Shown: positions 44,437 through 51,760 of the stretch, piece by piece
How positions within the stretch are numbered: the stretch's first letter is position 1
How the letters are laid out: every line of letters starts with the position of its first letter
Assembly: GCA_965194375.1 (NCBI GenBank)
Contig: CBDAEL010000007.1
Length of the DNA: 64,000 nt
From: Tabrizicola_A aquatica
GTDB taxonomy: Bacteria; Pseudomonadota; Alphaproteobacteria; Rhodobacterales; Rhodobacteraceae
Reading direction: 5' to 3' (one strand)
The notes under the pieces: model-generated
Told to the model about the DNA's origin: nothing
What the model saw: the letters and a program-made list of their open reading frames with translations, nothing else
Databases searched by the model: none
Program-made: the position numbers and the translations under genes

Positions 44437-44479
44437 GGCGGTCTCCTTGGTGACCGCCCGCTTATGCCGCCCCAGCCGG

Positions 44480-44529
44480 AAAAAAGAAAGCCCGGCCAAA
44501 CGGGGCCGGGCGAAGTCCAACAGGGAGGT
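44480..44529 (-). ncRNA. Candidate FnrL-controlled small RNA, ~50 nt
   Basis: On the minus strand, a -10-like TATACA (44541-44536) would start RNA near A44529. The RNA begins ACCTCCCTGTTGGACTTC, then folds into an 8-bp GC stem (44504-44511 with 44490-44497, 6-base loop) and ends in TTTCTTTTTT: a strong intrinsic terminator. A perfect FnrL box (44565-44578) is centred 41-42 bases upstream, the class II activator position. The CCTCCC motif could pair with ribosome-binding sites. The same CCTCCCTGTTGGA block followed by a GC stem and T run occurs at 45886-45925. It could also be a leader/attenuator of xthA. Confidence 0.55.
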
Positions 44530-44564
44530 GAGCATTGTATACCACGGAATCCCGCCTCTGCGAA

Positions 44565-44578
44565 TTGATGTAAATCAA
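44565..44578. promoter_or_regulatory. FnrL box
   Basis: TTGATGTAAATCAA is a perfect TTGAT-N4-ATCAA palindrome. Its spacing fits the leftward promoter with TATACA at 44541-44536. In the rightward direction the expected -10 for the MFS gene (around 44601-44606) is GCGTCA, which is poor. Confidence 0.75.
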
Positions 44579-44661
44579 ATGTCCTGAAATCATGGTTTTT
44601 GCGTCACAATCCGAGGCTGCATCTGGTTGACGATGCGAAGCCACGCCCGGAAGATTGGAGA

Positions 44662-45882
44662 ATGAGCGCGCGTCTTTGGGTGAACAGAAACTTCCGGCTG
44701 TTGTTTGCGTCGGCCTTGGCCACCAATCTGGGTGACGGGTTGATCGCGGTTGCCGTGCCGTGGCTGGCCACATTGCTGACGGAAGATCCTTTGCTCATAG
44801 GTCTGGTGGCGGCGGCGCGGCATCTGCCTTGGGCACTTTTTGCGCTGCCCGCAGGTGTGCTGACCGACCGCCACGATCACCACCGCCTGATCCTTGGGGC
44901 CGATGCAGCGCGGCTGGTGCTATCGGTCGCGCTTATGACATTGGCACTGACCGCCAGCCCCGGCACCGGCCCAGTTCTGGGGCTGGCTGCTCTGGCCTTT
45001 CTTCTGGGCGCGGCAGAGGTCTTGCGCGACAACACCGCGCAAACCTTTCTGCCCGATGTGGTCGACAAGACCCAGCTGGAACGTGCCAACGGTGCCCTCT
45101 GGGCGACCGAGCGGCTGGCCGGGCAGCTTCTTGGCCCACCCTTGGCAGGCTTCCTGATCGGGCTGTCCATCGCCTTGCCCTTTGGCGCGCAGACCCTTTT
45201 GCTGCTGGCCGCCCTAGGCCTGATCGGTGCGATGCGCCTTGTGTCGCGGAGGCATGACCGCGGCCATCAACCCGCCCTTCTTGCCATCCGCGAGGGCCTT
45301 GGCTGGCTCTGGTCAAACCCCAAGCTGCGCCGCCTTGCGCTGGTCGCGGGCGGCTTCAACTTTGTGGGCTATGGCTTTTTCGCCATCTTCGTCCTTTATG
45401 CCCAAGACGTGCTGGGCCTTGATGTCTTTGGCTATGGTCTGTTCCTGACGCTGGTGGCCGTGGGCGGGTTGGTCGGATCGGTCCTCGGCCCCATGGTCGC
45501 GGTGCGGATTGGACCCACGGCCTCGCTACTTATCAGCATTGCTATGTTTTCTGCCAGTTCCGCCGCGCTGGCCCTGCAAGCGCCTCTGTGGGTGATTGCC
45601 GCCTTCATGCTGGCGGACGCTTTTTGCAGCATGTTGTGGGACATTACCGTGGTCAGTTATCGCCAGCGGCACATTCCAGCACCGCTTTTGGGCCGGGTGA
45701 ACAGCGCTTATCGCTTCATCGGCACCGGACCTGCAGCCCTTGGGGCCTTTGCCTTTGGCGCGCTGGTGTCTTGGGCCCAAACCGCCGATGATCCGGCAAG
45801 CGGTCTCCTGCTCCCCTATGCAGTCGCCTCAGCGGTCACCGCCGCCCTTGCCCTTTACGCGGTCTTCCGCCTGCGGCTTTAG
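44662..45882 (+). CDS. MFS transporter, DHA/enterobactin-exporter-like
   Basis: A 406-residue twelve-segment carrier. It starts MSARLWVNRNFRLLFASALATNLGDGLIAVAVPWLA; the TM2-TM3 loop has the MFS signature ALPAGVLTDRHDHHRLI, and LLGRVNSAYRFIGTGPAALGAFAFG lies in the second half. This is the MFS_3 type (COG2814-like), often drug or siderophore exporters. The ATG at 44662 follows GGAAGATTGGAGA; a longer frame from 44599 lacks a site. Both flanks carry leftward RNA terminators with the same CCTCCCTGTTGGA block. Confidence 0.82.
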   Translation: MSARLWVNRNFRLLFASALATNLGDGLIAVAVPWLATLLTEDPLLIGLVAAARHLPWALFALPAGVLTDRHDHHRLILGADAARLVLSVALMTLALTASPGTGPVLGLAALAFLLGAAEVLRDNTAQTFLPDVVDKTQLERANGALWATERLAGQLLGPPLAGFLIGLSIALPFGAQTLLLLAALGLIGAMRLVSRRHDRGHQPALLAIREGLGWLWSNPKLRRLALVAGGFNFVGYGFFAIFVLYAQDVLGLDVFGYGLFLTLVAVGGLVGSVLGPMVAVRIGPTASLLISIAMFSASSAALALQAPLWVIAAFMLADAFCSMLWDITVVSYRQRHIPAPLLGRVNSAYRFIGTGPAALGAFAFGALVSWAQTADDPASGLLLPYAVASAVTAALALYAVFRLRL

Positions 45883-45885
45883 CAC

Positions 45886-45910
45886 AAAAAAACCGGGCCC
45901 AAAGGCCCGG
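45886..45910 (-). terminator. Intrinsic terminator of the cenR-like transcript
   Basis: CCGGGCC-TTTG-GGCCCGG followed by TTTTTTT on the minus strand. It lies in the 3' flank of the leftward regulator gene and just past the stop of the rightward MFS gene. Confidence 0.8.
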
Positions 45911-46000
45911 CCAGTTCCAACAGGGAGGGATGTCGTGCCATGACCCCGACACGACAAGGGGAAAGATGCGAGCTCACAAGAGGGAGGAGGTCACCCGCAC
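45886..46000 (-). ncRNA. Candidate small RNA or 3'-UTR RNA behind the cenR-like gene
   Basis: On the minus strand this region carries CCTCCTCCC (45990-45982), a hairpin GTCGTG/CACGAC, then CCTCCCTGTTGGAAC, a 7-bp GC stem (45904-45910 with 45893-45899, loop TTTG) and seven T: an intrinsic terminator. CCUCCUCCC is the hallmark motif of the CcsR stress RNAs of Rhodobacter sphaeroides; here the resemblance is to the motif only. A possible -10 TATCTT lies at 46012-46007. It could be a separate RNA or be cut from the 3' UTR of the regulator gene that ends at 46062. Confidence 0.4.
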
Positions 46001-46061
46001 AATTTCAAGATAGGCATCGAATTGGGCAACATTAAGTCCCAAACCGCCAGTTTTTTCACGA

Positions 46062-46748
46062 TCACGCCACCAGCTTGTAGCCACCGCTTTCGGTGACCAA
46101 GAGGCGCGCGTTCGAGGGATCGGCCTCGATCTTCTGGCGCAGACGATAGATGTGGGTTTCCAGCGTATGGGTGGTAACCCCCGCATTATACCCCCAGACC
46201 TCATGCAGCAGCACATCACGCGCCACAACGCTGGACTGCGCGCGGTACAGGTATTTCAGGATGTTGGTTTCCTTGTCGGTCAACCGCACCTTCTTGTCCT
46301 TAACATCGATCAGCATCTTCTGCGCGGGCTTGAACGTATAGGGCCCAAGCTGGAACACCGCGTCTTCCGATTGTTCATGCGTGCGCAGCTGCGCCCGGAT
46401 GCGCGCCAACAGGACCGGAAACTTGAACGGCTTGGTGACATAGTCATTGGCACCTGAATCAAGACCCAGAATGGTGTCGCTGTCGGTGTCATGGCCGGTC
46501 AGCATCATGATCGGGCATTTCACGGCTGCCTTACGCATGCGCTTGCACAGCTCGCGCCCATCGGTGTCGGGCAGGCCAACATCCAAGATCACAAGGTCAT
46601 ATTGGCCCTGTTTGACCTTCTCCATGCCCTCGGCCCCGTTTCGGGCCTCGAACACATCGAAATCTTCGGTCATCACCAGCTGTTCCGACAAGGCCTCGCG
46701 CAGGTCATCGTCGTCGTCCACCAGCAGGATCTTGCGCAACGTCGCCAT
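46062..46748 (-). CDS. cenR: OmpR-family response regulator, probably CenR
   Basis: A 228-residue response regulator. The receiver has an unusual acidic run (VDDDDDLREAL), phospho-acceptor Asp56 in LVILDVGLPDTDGREL, and the Lys in VTKPFKF; the DNA-binding domain has LTDKETNILKYLYRAQ and VTTHTLETHIYRLRQKIEADPSNARLLVTESGGYKLVA at the C terminus. The sequence resembles CenR, the essential envelope regulator of alphaproteobacteria; no kinase gene is adjacent, which fits its usual orphan location. The ATG at 46748 gives MATLRKILLVDD behind a GGAGG site. Transcription ends at the terminator at 45886-45910. Confidence 0.75.
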   Translation of the reverse strand: MATLRKILLVDDDDDLREALSEQLVMTEDFDVFEARNGAEGMEKVKQGQYDLVILDVGLPDTDGRELCKRMRKAAVKCPIMMLTGHDTDSDTILGLDSGANDYVTKPFKFPVLLARIRAQLRTHEQSEDAVFQLGPYTFKPAQKMLIDVKDKKVRLTDKETNILKYLYRAQSSVVARDVLLHEVWGYNAGVTTHTLETHIYRLRQKIEADPSNARLLVTESGGYKLVA

Positions 46749-46902
46749 CTTCGCCTCCATCACATCAGGCTGTCTGCCCGTCTTTGGCAACACATGCCCA
46801 TGCCGCACACATTCGGCAAGAATTGCAACATTTGCCTCACGCGGTCGTGTCGTGGGGCCGCAGTATGTTTCAATTCCGAAATCTGCGGCCTATGTAGAGG
46901 GC

Positions 46903-47988
46903 ATGAGTTTGCGCCCAACCCAGACCGAAACCCTTGCCCGCGCCCGCAGTGATTTGCGGCTGGGGTTGCCGGTTGTGTTGGTGGGCGGGGGTCAGGCCGC
47001 GCTGGCCGTCGCGGTCGAGGCGCTGACGGCAGATCGGCTGGCCGATCTGCGCAGCTTGGGCCCCATGGACCTTGCACTGACAGCGCGGCGGGCTGAAACA
47101 CTGAAGGCGCGGGCCTATGACGGCGATCTGGCCCGCATCGCGGTGCCCGAGGATGCAGGCACGCGTTGGCTTTTGGCGGTGGCCGATCCGGCTGATGATC
47201 TGCGCGTGCCGATGAAAGGCCCGCTTCACAGTCGGCGTGAGGGCGATGCCGCCCTGCACCGGCTCGCACTGTCCTTGGCCAAATCGGCGCAGCTTTTGCC
47301 CGCCGCCGTGCTGGTGCCCGTGGCCGATGGCATGGCCTTTGCCGCTGCCCATGCGCTGACCCTTCTGGCAGAGGTGGACGCCGCTGACCTAGACCGCCTT
47401 GCTCCCGTGGCACCCGTAATCTCGGCCCGCTTGCCGATGGTGGCCAGCGCCGCAGGCCGCGTTCATATCTTTCGCCCCGATGATGGTGGGGCCGAACATT
47501 ACGCAATTGAAATCGGCCGCCCTGACCGTGATGCACCCGTCTTGGCGCGGCTGCATTCCGCCTGTTTCACCGGCGATGTGCTCGGCAGCCTAAAATGCGA
47601 CTGCGGGCCCCAGTTGCGGGCGGCCTTGGCACAGATGGGGACCGAGGGAGCGGGTGTCCTGCTGTATCTGAACCAAGAAGGTCGTGGCATCGGCCTTGCC
47701 AACAAGATGCGGGCTTATTCCTTGCAGGATCAGGGCTTTGACACGGTCGAGGCCAATCATCGGCTGGGCTTTGAGGATGACGAGCGTGATTTTCGCATCG
47801 GGGCGGACATCCTGAAACGGATGGGATTCTCAAAGGTCCGGCTTCTGACCAACAATCCGAAGAAACTGGCCATGCTGTCAGCCTGCGGGCTGGACGTGGT
47901 GGAGCGCGTGCCCTTGAAGGTGGGCGAAACCCGCGAGAACGCCGCCTATCTGGCCACCAAGGCCGCGAAATCGGGGCACTTGCTGTGA
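46903..47988 (+). CDS. ribA: GTP cyclohydrolase II
   Basis: A 361-residue protein. The C-terminal ~190 residues are GTP cyclohydrolase II: zinc Cys in HSACFTGDVLGSLKCDCGPQL (C-X10-C-X-C), catalytic LNQEGRGIGLANKMRAYSLQD, and LLTNNPKKLAMLSACGLDVVERVPL. The N-terminal part (to about residue 165) looks like a decayed RibB/DHBP domain without its acidic motif. It opens the riboflavin pathway by converting GTP. The frame opens far upstream at 46447; I chose ATG 46903 (MSLRPTQTETLARARSDLR) after a GAGGGC site. It overlaps the next gene by four bases. Confidence 0.92.
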   Translation: MSLRPTQTETLARARSDLRLGLPVVLVGGGQAALAVAVEALTADRLADLRSLGPMDLALTARRAETLKARAYDGDLARIAVPEDAGTRWLLAVADPADDLRVPMKGPLHSRREGDAALHRLALSLAKSAQLLPAAVLVPVADGMAFAAAHALTLLAEVDAADLDRLAPVAPVISARLPMVASAAGRVHIFRPDDGGAEHYAIEIGRPDRDAPVLARLHSACFTGDVLGSLKCDCGPQLRAALAQMGTEGAGVLLYLNQEGRGIGLANKMRAYSLQDQGFDTVEANHRLGFEDDERDFRIGADILKRMGFSKVRLLTNNPKKLAMLSACGLDVVERVPLKVGETRENAAYLATKAAKSGHLL

Positions 47989-48485
47989 AGCCGCAAGATC
48001 TGGTCGTGACCCCCATGGGCGTGCGGTTTCTGAACCGGACCTTCCCGTGCACCATCGGGCGCGGTGGCATCGTTTCGGCCCGGCACAAGCGGGAAGGCGA
48101 CGGCGCAACTCCGGCCGGGGTGCACCGCATCGTCGGGATGCTTTACCGCCCCGATCGCATGGCAAAGCCAACCGACTGGGCGCTGCCCATCGGGCCGATG
48201 GACCTGTGGTCCGATGATCCAACGGATGACGATTACAACCTGATGGTCCGCGCCCCGCATGGCTTCAGCCACGAAAAACTGCGCCGCGCGGATCCCTTGT
48301 ATGATCTGGTAATCCTGAGCGACTGGAACTGGCCCCATGCCGAGCCGGGACGCGGATCGGCGATCTTCCTGCACCGCTGGCGCAGGCCCGGTTATCCGAC
48401 CGCGGGCTGCGTGGCCCTTGATCCGCAGGATCTTTTGTGGATCGCCAAGCGGATTACCTATCAAACACGGCTTGTGGTGCGCTGA
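47985..48485 (+). CDS. L,D-transpeptidase family protein (YkuD domain)
   Basis: A 166-residue YkuD-type catalytic domain with the His-Cys pair in FLHRWRRPGYPTAGCVAL and upstream GGIVSARHKREGDGATPAG. It lacks a signal peptide and a peptidoglycan-binding domain, unlike typical periplasmic L,D-transpeptidases, so it may be a DUF/L,D-transpeptidase catalytic-domain-only type. The start is a GTG overlapping the ribA stop (GTGA), so it is coupled to ribA. The C terminus reaches a palindrome shared with the convergent pcaF. Confidence 0.82.
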   Translation: MKPQDLVVTPMGVRFLNRTFPCTIGRGGIVSARHKREGDGATPAGVHRIVGMLYRPDRMAKPTDWALPIGPMDLWSDDPTDDDYNLMVRAPHGFSHEKLRRADPLYDLVILSDWNWPHAEPGRGSAIFLHRWRRPGYPTAGCVALDPQDLLWIAKRITYQTRLVVR

Positions 48486-48487
48486 AC

Positions 48488-48551
48488 CTCCTCGAGCATT
48501 TCATGCACGCGTCGGGACGATCTGCGAGGAGTGCTCAAAGTGCTCGACGAG
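48488..48551. repeat. Extragenic palindrome between convergent ldt and pcaF genes
   Basis: CTCCTCGAGCATTT at the left pairs with AAAGTGCTCGACGAG at the right. The left arm is similar to that at 10949-10969 (TCGAGCA, then TGCACGC.TCG). It occupies the whole gap between the two genes. Confidence 0.6.
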
Positions 48552-48560
48552 CGATCCGGT

Positions 48561-49766
48561 TCAAACCCGTTCGATCAGCACCGCAGCACCCTGCCCCACC
48601 CCGACGCACATCGTCGCCAGCCCATAGCGACCCCCGGTCCGTGCCAGTTCCAGTGCCACCGTGCCGGTGATGCGCGCGCCGGTCATGCCCAAGGGATGGC
48701 CCAGCGCAATCGCACCGCCATTGGGGTTCACGCGCGGATCATCATCGGCAATCTGCAGCCCCCGCAGGACGGCCAAGCCCTGTGCGGCAAAGGCCTCGTT
48801 CAACTCAATCACCGAAAGGTCGGCCACCGTCAGCCCATGCTGCGCCAACAGCTTTTGCACCGCGGGCACCGGACCATAGCCCATAATGCGCGGCGCGACC
48901 CCGGCAGTCGCTGCACCCAAAATCCGCGCAATGGGCTTCAACCCATAGGCTTTTGCCGCCTCGGCGCTGGCGATGATCATCGCCGCCGCCCCATCGTTCA
49001 CGCCGCTGGCATTGCCCGCCGTCACAGTGCCATCCGCCCGGGTGATCGGGCGCAGCTTGGCAAGATCTTCGGCCTTCGTATCCCCTCGGGGATGCTCGTC
49101 CTCGCGAACCTCCACCGTCTTGCCGCGCCCCAGATCCACCGTCACCGGCACGATCTCGGCCCCAAGCCGCCCGTTCTCCTGCGCCGCCCCCGCGCGCCGC
49201 TGTGAGCGCAGCGCAAAGGCGTCCTGATCGGCGCGGCTGATCCCATAGTCATCTGCCAAATTCTCGGCGGTCTCAGGCATCGAGTCGATGCCATAAGCCG
49301 CCTTCATTTTGGGGTTCACAAAGCGCCAGCCAATGGTGCTGTCGGCAATTTCCGCTGTCCGGGCAAAGGCGGTGGTCGCCTTTGGCATCACCATCGGCGC
49401 GCGGGTCATGGATTCCACGCCGCCTGCAATCGCCAAACCAATCTCACCCGCCTTGATCGCCCGCGCGGCCGCCGACACCGCCTCCATCCCCGAGCCACAA
49501 AGCCGGTTGACCGTGGCCCCCGGAACAGTTTCCGGCAGACCGGCCAAAAGCAAGGCCATGCGTGCAACGTTGCGATTGTCCTCACCCGCTTGATTGGCGC
49601 AGCCCATCCAGACCTCTTCCACGGCGGCAGGGCTCAGCCCCGGATTGCGCGCCAAAAGGGCAGCCAAAGGGATCGCGGCCAAGTCATCGGTGCGCACTTG
49701 GGCCAAAGCGCCGGCATAGCGGCCAATCGGGGTGCGGATGTAATCGCAGATGAACGCGTCGGGCAT
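48561..49766 (-). CDS. pcaF: 3-oxoadipyl-CoA thiolase
   Basis: A 401-residue thiolase. The N terminus MPDAFICDYIRTPIGRYAGALAQVRTDDLAAIPL is typical for PcaF; the nucleophile Cys is in VNRLCGSGMEAV, the catalytic His in GGAIALGHPLGMTGARI and the second Cys in LATMCVGVGQGAA. PcaF cleaves beta-ketoadipyl-CoA to succinyl-CoA and acetyl-CoA at the end of aromatic catabolism. No pcaIJ is near, and the pca operon 6.7 kb downstream is broken, so it may now serve other beta-ketoacyl-CoA routes. It could also be a general acetyl-CoA acetyltransferase. Confidence 0.88.
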   Translation of the reverse strand: MPDAFICDYIRTPIGRYAGALAQVRTDDLAAIPLAALLARNPGLSPAAVEEVWMGCANQAGEDNRNVARMALLLAGLPETVPGATVNRLCGSGMEAVSAAARAIKAGEIGLAIAGGVESMTRAPMVMPKATTAFARTAEIADSTIGWRFVNPKMKAAYGIDSMPETAENLADDYGISRADQDAFALRSQRRAGAAQENGRLGAEIVPVTVDLGRGKTVEVREDEHPRGDTKAEDLAKLRPITRADGTVTAGNASGVNDGAAAMIIASAEAAKAYGLKPIARILGAATAGVAPRIMGYGPVPAVQKLLAQHGLTVADLSVIELNEAFAAQGLAVLRGLQIADDDPRVNPNGGAIALGHPLGMTGARITGTVALELARTGGRYGLATMCVGVGQGAAVLIERV

Positions 49767-49889
49767 TCTGGCCTCCTGATGTTCCCGCTAAAGTCCTTCG
49801 AACTTGAAGCAATTGCAAGGCCGGGTTTGACGCCGACCAAATGAAAAGGGCCGGGAAACCCCCGGCCCATTCAAACGGCTTTTCAGCGC

Positions 49890-50240
49890 TTAGTCGGCCT
49901 TACGACGGCTGAGCGATTGCGCGGTATAGACCAAAATGGCCAGCCCCACAGCGCCCAGCACGGCCACACCCAGCAGCACAATCACATCAATTGGCCCGCC
50001 AATATCTTTGAACCCTGACGAGGTGATGCCTTGCACGAACAAGACCGCAGCAATCGCCCCAATTGGCATCGACAGCTGCGCCCAGAGGAACTTGCGCATC
50101 GACAAAGACCGGTCGCGGACCAGAACGAAGACATAAAGCGCGGTGATGACCAAAGCTGCCAAAACCAGTGCCCAGAACAGACCCCGGCCGAACATCTCTT
50201 CGAAAACCGCGATCAGGGTGGAAAGTGTCAGTTCTTTCAT
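49890..50240 (-). CDS. DUF5368 family membrane protein
   Basis: A 116-residue protein with three hydrophobic segments (GLFWALVLAALVITALYVFVLV, QLSMPIGAIAAVLFVQGI, PIDVIVLLGVAVLGAVGLAILVY) and a basic end (SRRKAD). It matches DUF5368, a small family that often accompanies sulfide:quinone oxidoreductase-like genes. It lies 11 bases downstream of such a gene, so the two form an operon. It may anchor the oxidoreductase at the membrane; this is inference. Confidence 0.75.
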   Translation of the reverse strand: MKELTLSTLIAVFEEMFGRGLFWALVLAALVITALYVFVLVRDRSLSMRKFLWAQLSMPIGAIAAVLFVQGITSSGFKDIGGPIDVIVLLGVAVLGAVGLAILVYTAQSLSRRKAD

Positions 50241-50251
50241 AGCGTGCCCCC

Positions 50252-51592
50252 TTATGCCTTGCCGCGCAGCATGGCGTTATAGGTGGCCTTCAACGCCACC
50301 TCTTTCATCAGCCAGCTGATCCACAGCTCTTCCAAGGGCGCAATCACGCCGGGGAAGCTGGGAACCAGATTGTTGTTATAGTCAAACTCGACCAGCATCG
50401 CGCGGCCCACGCGCGTGATCAGAGGGCACGAGGTGTAACCGTCATAGGTGGCGGTGCTCTCTTTCCCCTCGATGGCCGCGATCAGGTGATCTTCGACCAC
50501 CGGAACCTGCCATTTGACCGAGGCCGCGGTCTTGCCCTTGGGCACACCGGCCACATCGCCCAGCGCGAAAATCTCGGGATAGCGCAGGTGGCGCAGGGTT
50601 TTCTGGTCGCATTCCACCCAGCCCTGATCGGCCCATTTGTCGGCCCATGACAAGCCCGACTGGCGGATCACCTCGGGCGCGCGCTGCGGCGGGATGACAT
50701 GCAGGTAGTCATAGGGCATGTCGACCGTGGTCTTGACCTCGGCCTTGGTGGTGGCGTCGATCTCGGTCTTTTCAAAGGTCGCAACCTTCTTGCCCGGCTC
50801 CATCGACAGCATCTTGTGGCTCATGTGGGTCTTGATGCCGCGCTGACCAAACAGCATCCGCACCTTTTCGGCCACGATCGGCACGCCAAACAGCGCGCCC
50901 TGCGGCGCGGTGTAGTGGATCTCATATTTGCCCGCGGCACTGCCCCGGCTGGCGATATCCTCGACAAGGAACGCGTGCTTGAGCGGTGCGCCCGCGCATT
51001 TCATTTCCGTCGCCGGGCGGGTCATCAGCGCGATGCCCCCTTCCTCGGTAAACTTCTGCGCCGCTTCCCAAGTTTTCGCGGCATATTCTGGCCCGGAATA
51101 CAGCGCGCCAATTCCGTTGGCGCCCACCATGTCGAGCGAGAAACCAGGAATGGCGTCATAGTCCAGCACAAGGCCGGGCGCAACGATTAGGAAATCATAG
51201 GCGAGCTTGGTGCCGCCCTCGGTCGCCACCGTCTTGGCCAAAGGATCAATGGCCGCCGCCTTTTCGGCCAAGAGCGTGACACCCTTTGGCAGCCAGTCAG
51301 TCGTCTGACTGACGGTGTAATTCGCAGGCTTCAACCCGGCCGCCACAAGGCTGAGCCCCGGCTGATAAAGATGCTCTTTGCGAGCGTCGATGATGGTGAT
51401 CTCGGCCCCATCCAGCCGCTCAACCAACCGATTCACCAGCGCCGTTCCGGCAGCACCGGCCCCAATCACTACGATCTTTGCCTTCGTCGCCACCTTGGCA
51501 GCCTTGGCAGGCGATCCAAAGGCAGCAAGCCCTGCACCGGCAACCGCCAGCCCAAGAAATCCACGCCGCGTTGGGATGAATCCACGTTCCAT
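50252..51592 (-). CDS. Tat-exported sulfide:quinone oxidoreductase-like flavoprotein
   Basis: A 446-residue FAD/NAD(P)-oxidoreductase of the SQR/FccB group. A twin-arginine signal (TRRGFLGLAVAGAGLAAFG) starts at about residue 8, followed by KIVVIGAGAAGTALVNRL (FAD motif). Redox Cys candidates are in ATEMKCAGAPLKHAF and in GYTSCPLITRVG, the usual SQR positions; ALGDVAGVPKGKTAASVKWQ is the second FAD contact. It probably oxidises sulfide to sulfur in the periplasm and passes electrons to quinone or cytochrome. The ATG at 51592 (MERGFIPTRRGF) is one of three close starts. It is divergent from SulP around an FnrL box. Confidence 0.85.
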   Translation of the reverse strand: MERGFIPTRRGFLGLAVAGAGLAAFGSPAKAAKVATKAKIVVIGAGAAGTALVNRLVERLDGAEITIIDARKEHLYQPGLSLVAAGLKPANYTVSQTTDWLPKGVTLLAEKAAAIDPLAKTVATEGGTKLAYDFLIVAPGLVLDYDAIPGFSLDMVGANGIGALYSGPEYAAKTWEAAQKFTEEGGIALMTRPATEMKCAGAPLKHAFLVEDIASRGSAAGKYEIHYTAPQGALFGVPIVAEKVRMLFGQRGIKTHMSHKMLSMEPGKKVATFEKTEIDATTKAEVKTTVDMPYDYLHVIPPQRAPEVIRQSGLSWADKWADQGWVECDQKTLRHLRYPEIFALGDVAGVPKGKTAASVKWQVPVVEDHLIAAIEGKESTATYDGYTSCPLITRVGRAMLVEFDYNNNLVPSFPGVIAPLEELWISWLMKEVALKATYNAMLRGKA

Positions 51593-51649
51593 CATCTCAG
51601 TCTCCTCCGTCACATCGGACGTCCCTCACAGATGTCAGTGTGGCCGTCA

Positions 51650-51663
51650 TTGATCTGGATCAA
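51650..51663. promoter_or_regulatory. FnrL box between SQR and SulP genes
   Basis: TTGATCTGGATCAA is a perfect TTGAT-N4-ATCAA palindrome. For the rightward SulP gene it is centred 41.5 bases from a start at about 51698 with a -10 of TATTGT at 51686-51691, the class II position. The mirrored leftward -10 (GAGGGA) is poor, so SQR may be affected in another way. Confidence 0.75.
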
Positions 51664-51760
51664 TAAATATTCTAAAATCTGCATCTATTGTGCCCTTTCG
51701 CGTGGCGATGGGCCCAAAGCTCGGCACAACCTGCTGACGTGACACGAAAAGGACGCCAAG

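Noticed and set aside
44565..44578. FnrL box as activator of the MFS gene 44662-45882
   Set aside because: At the class II distance rightward the -10 would be GCGTCA, much poorer than the leftward TATACA; kept only as a minor option.
46447..46902. Extended N terminus of ribA
   Set aside because: The open frame lies opposite the response regulator gene and translates to Ser/Arg-rich shadow sequence; the real start is ATG 46903.
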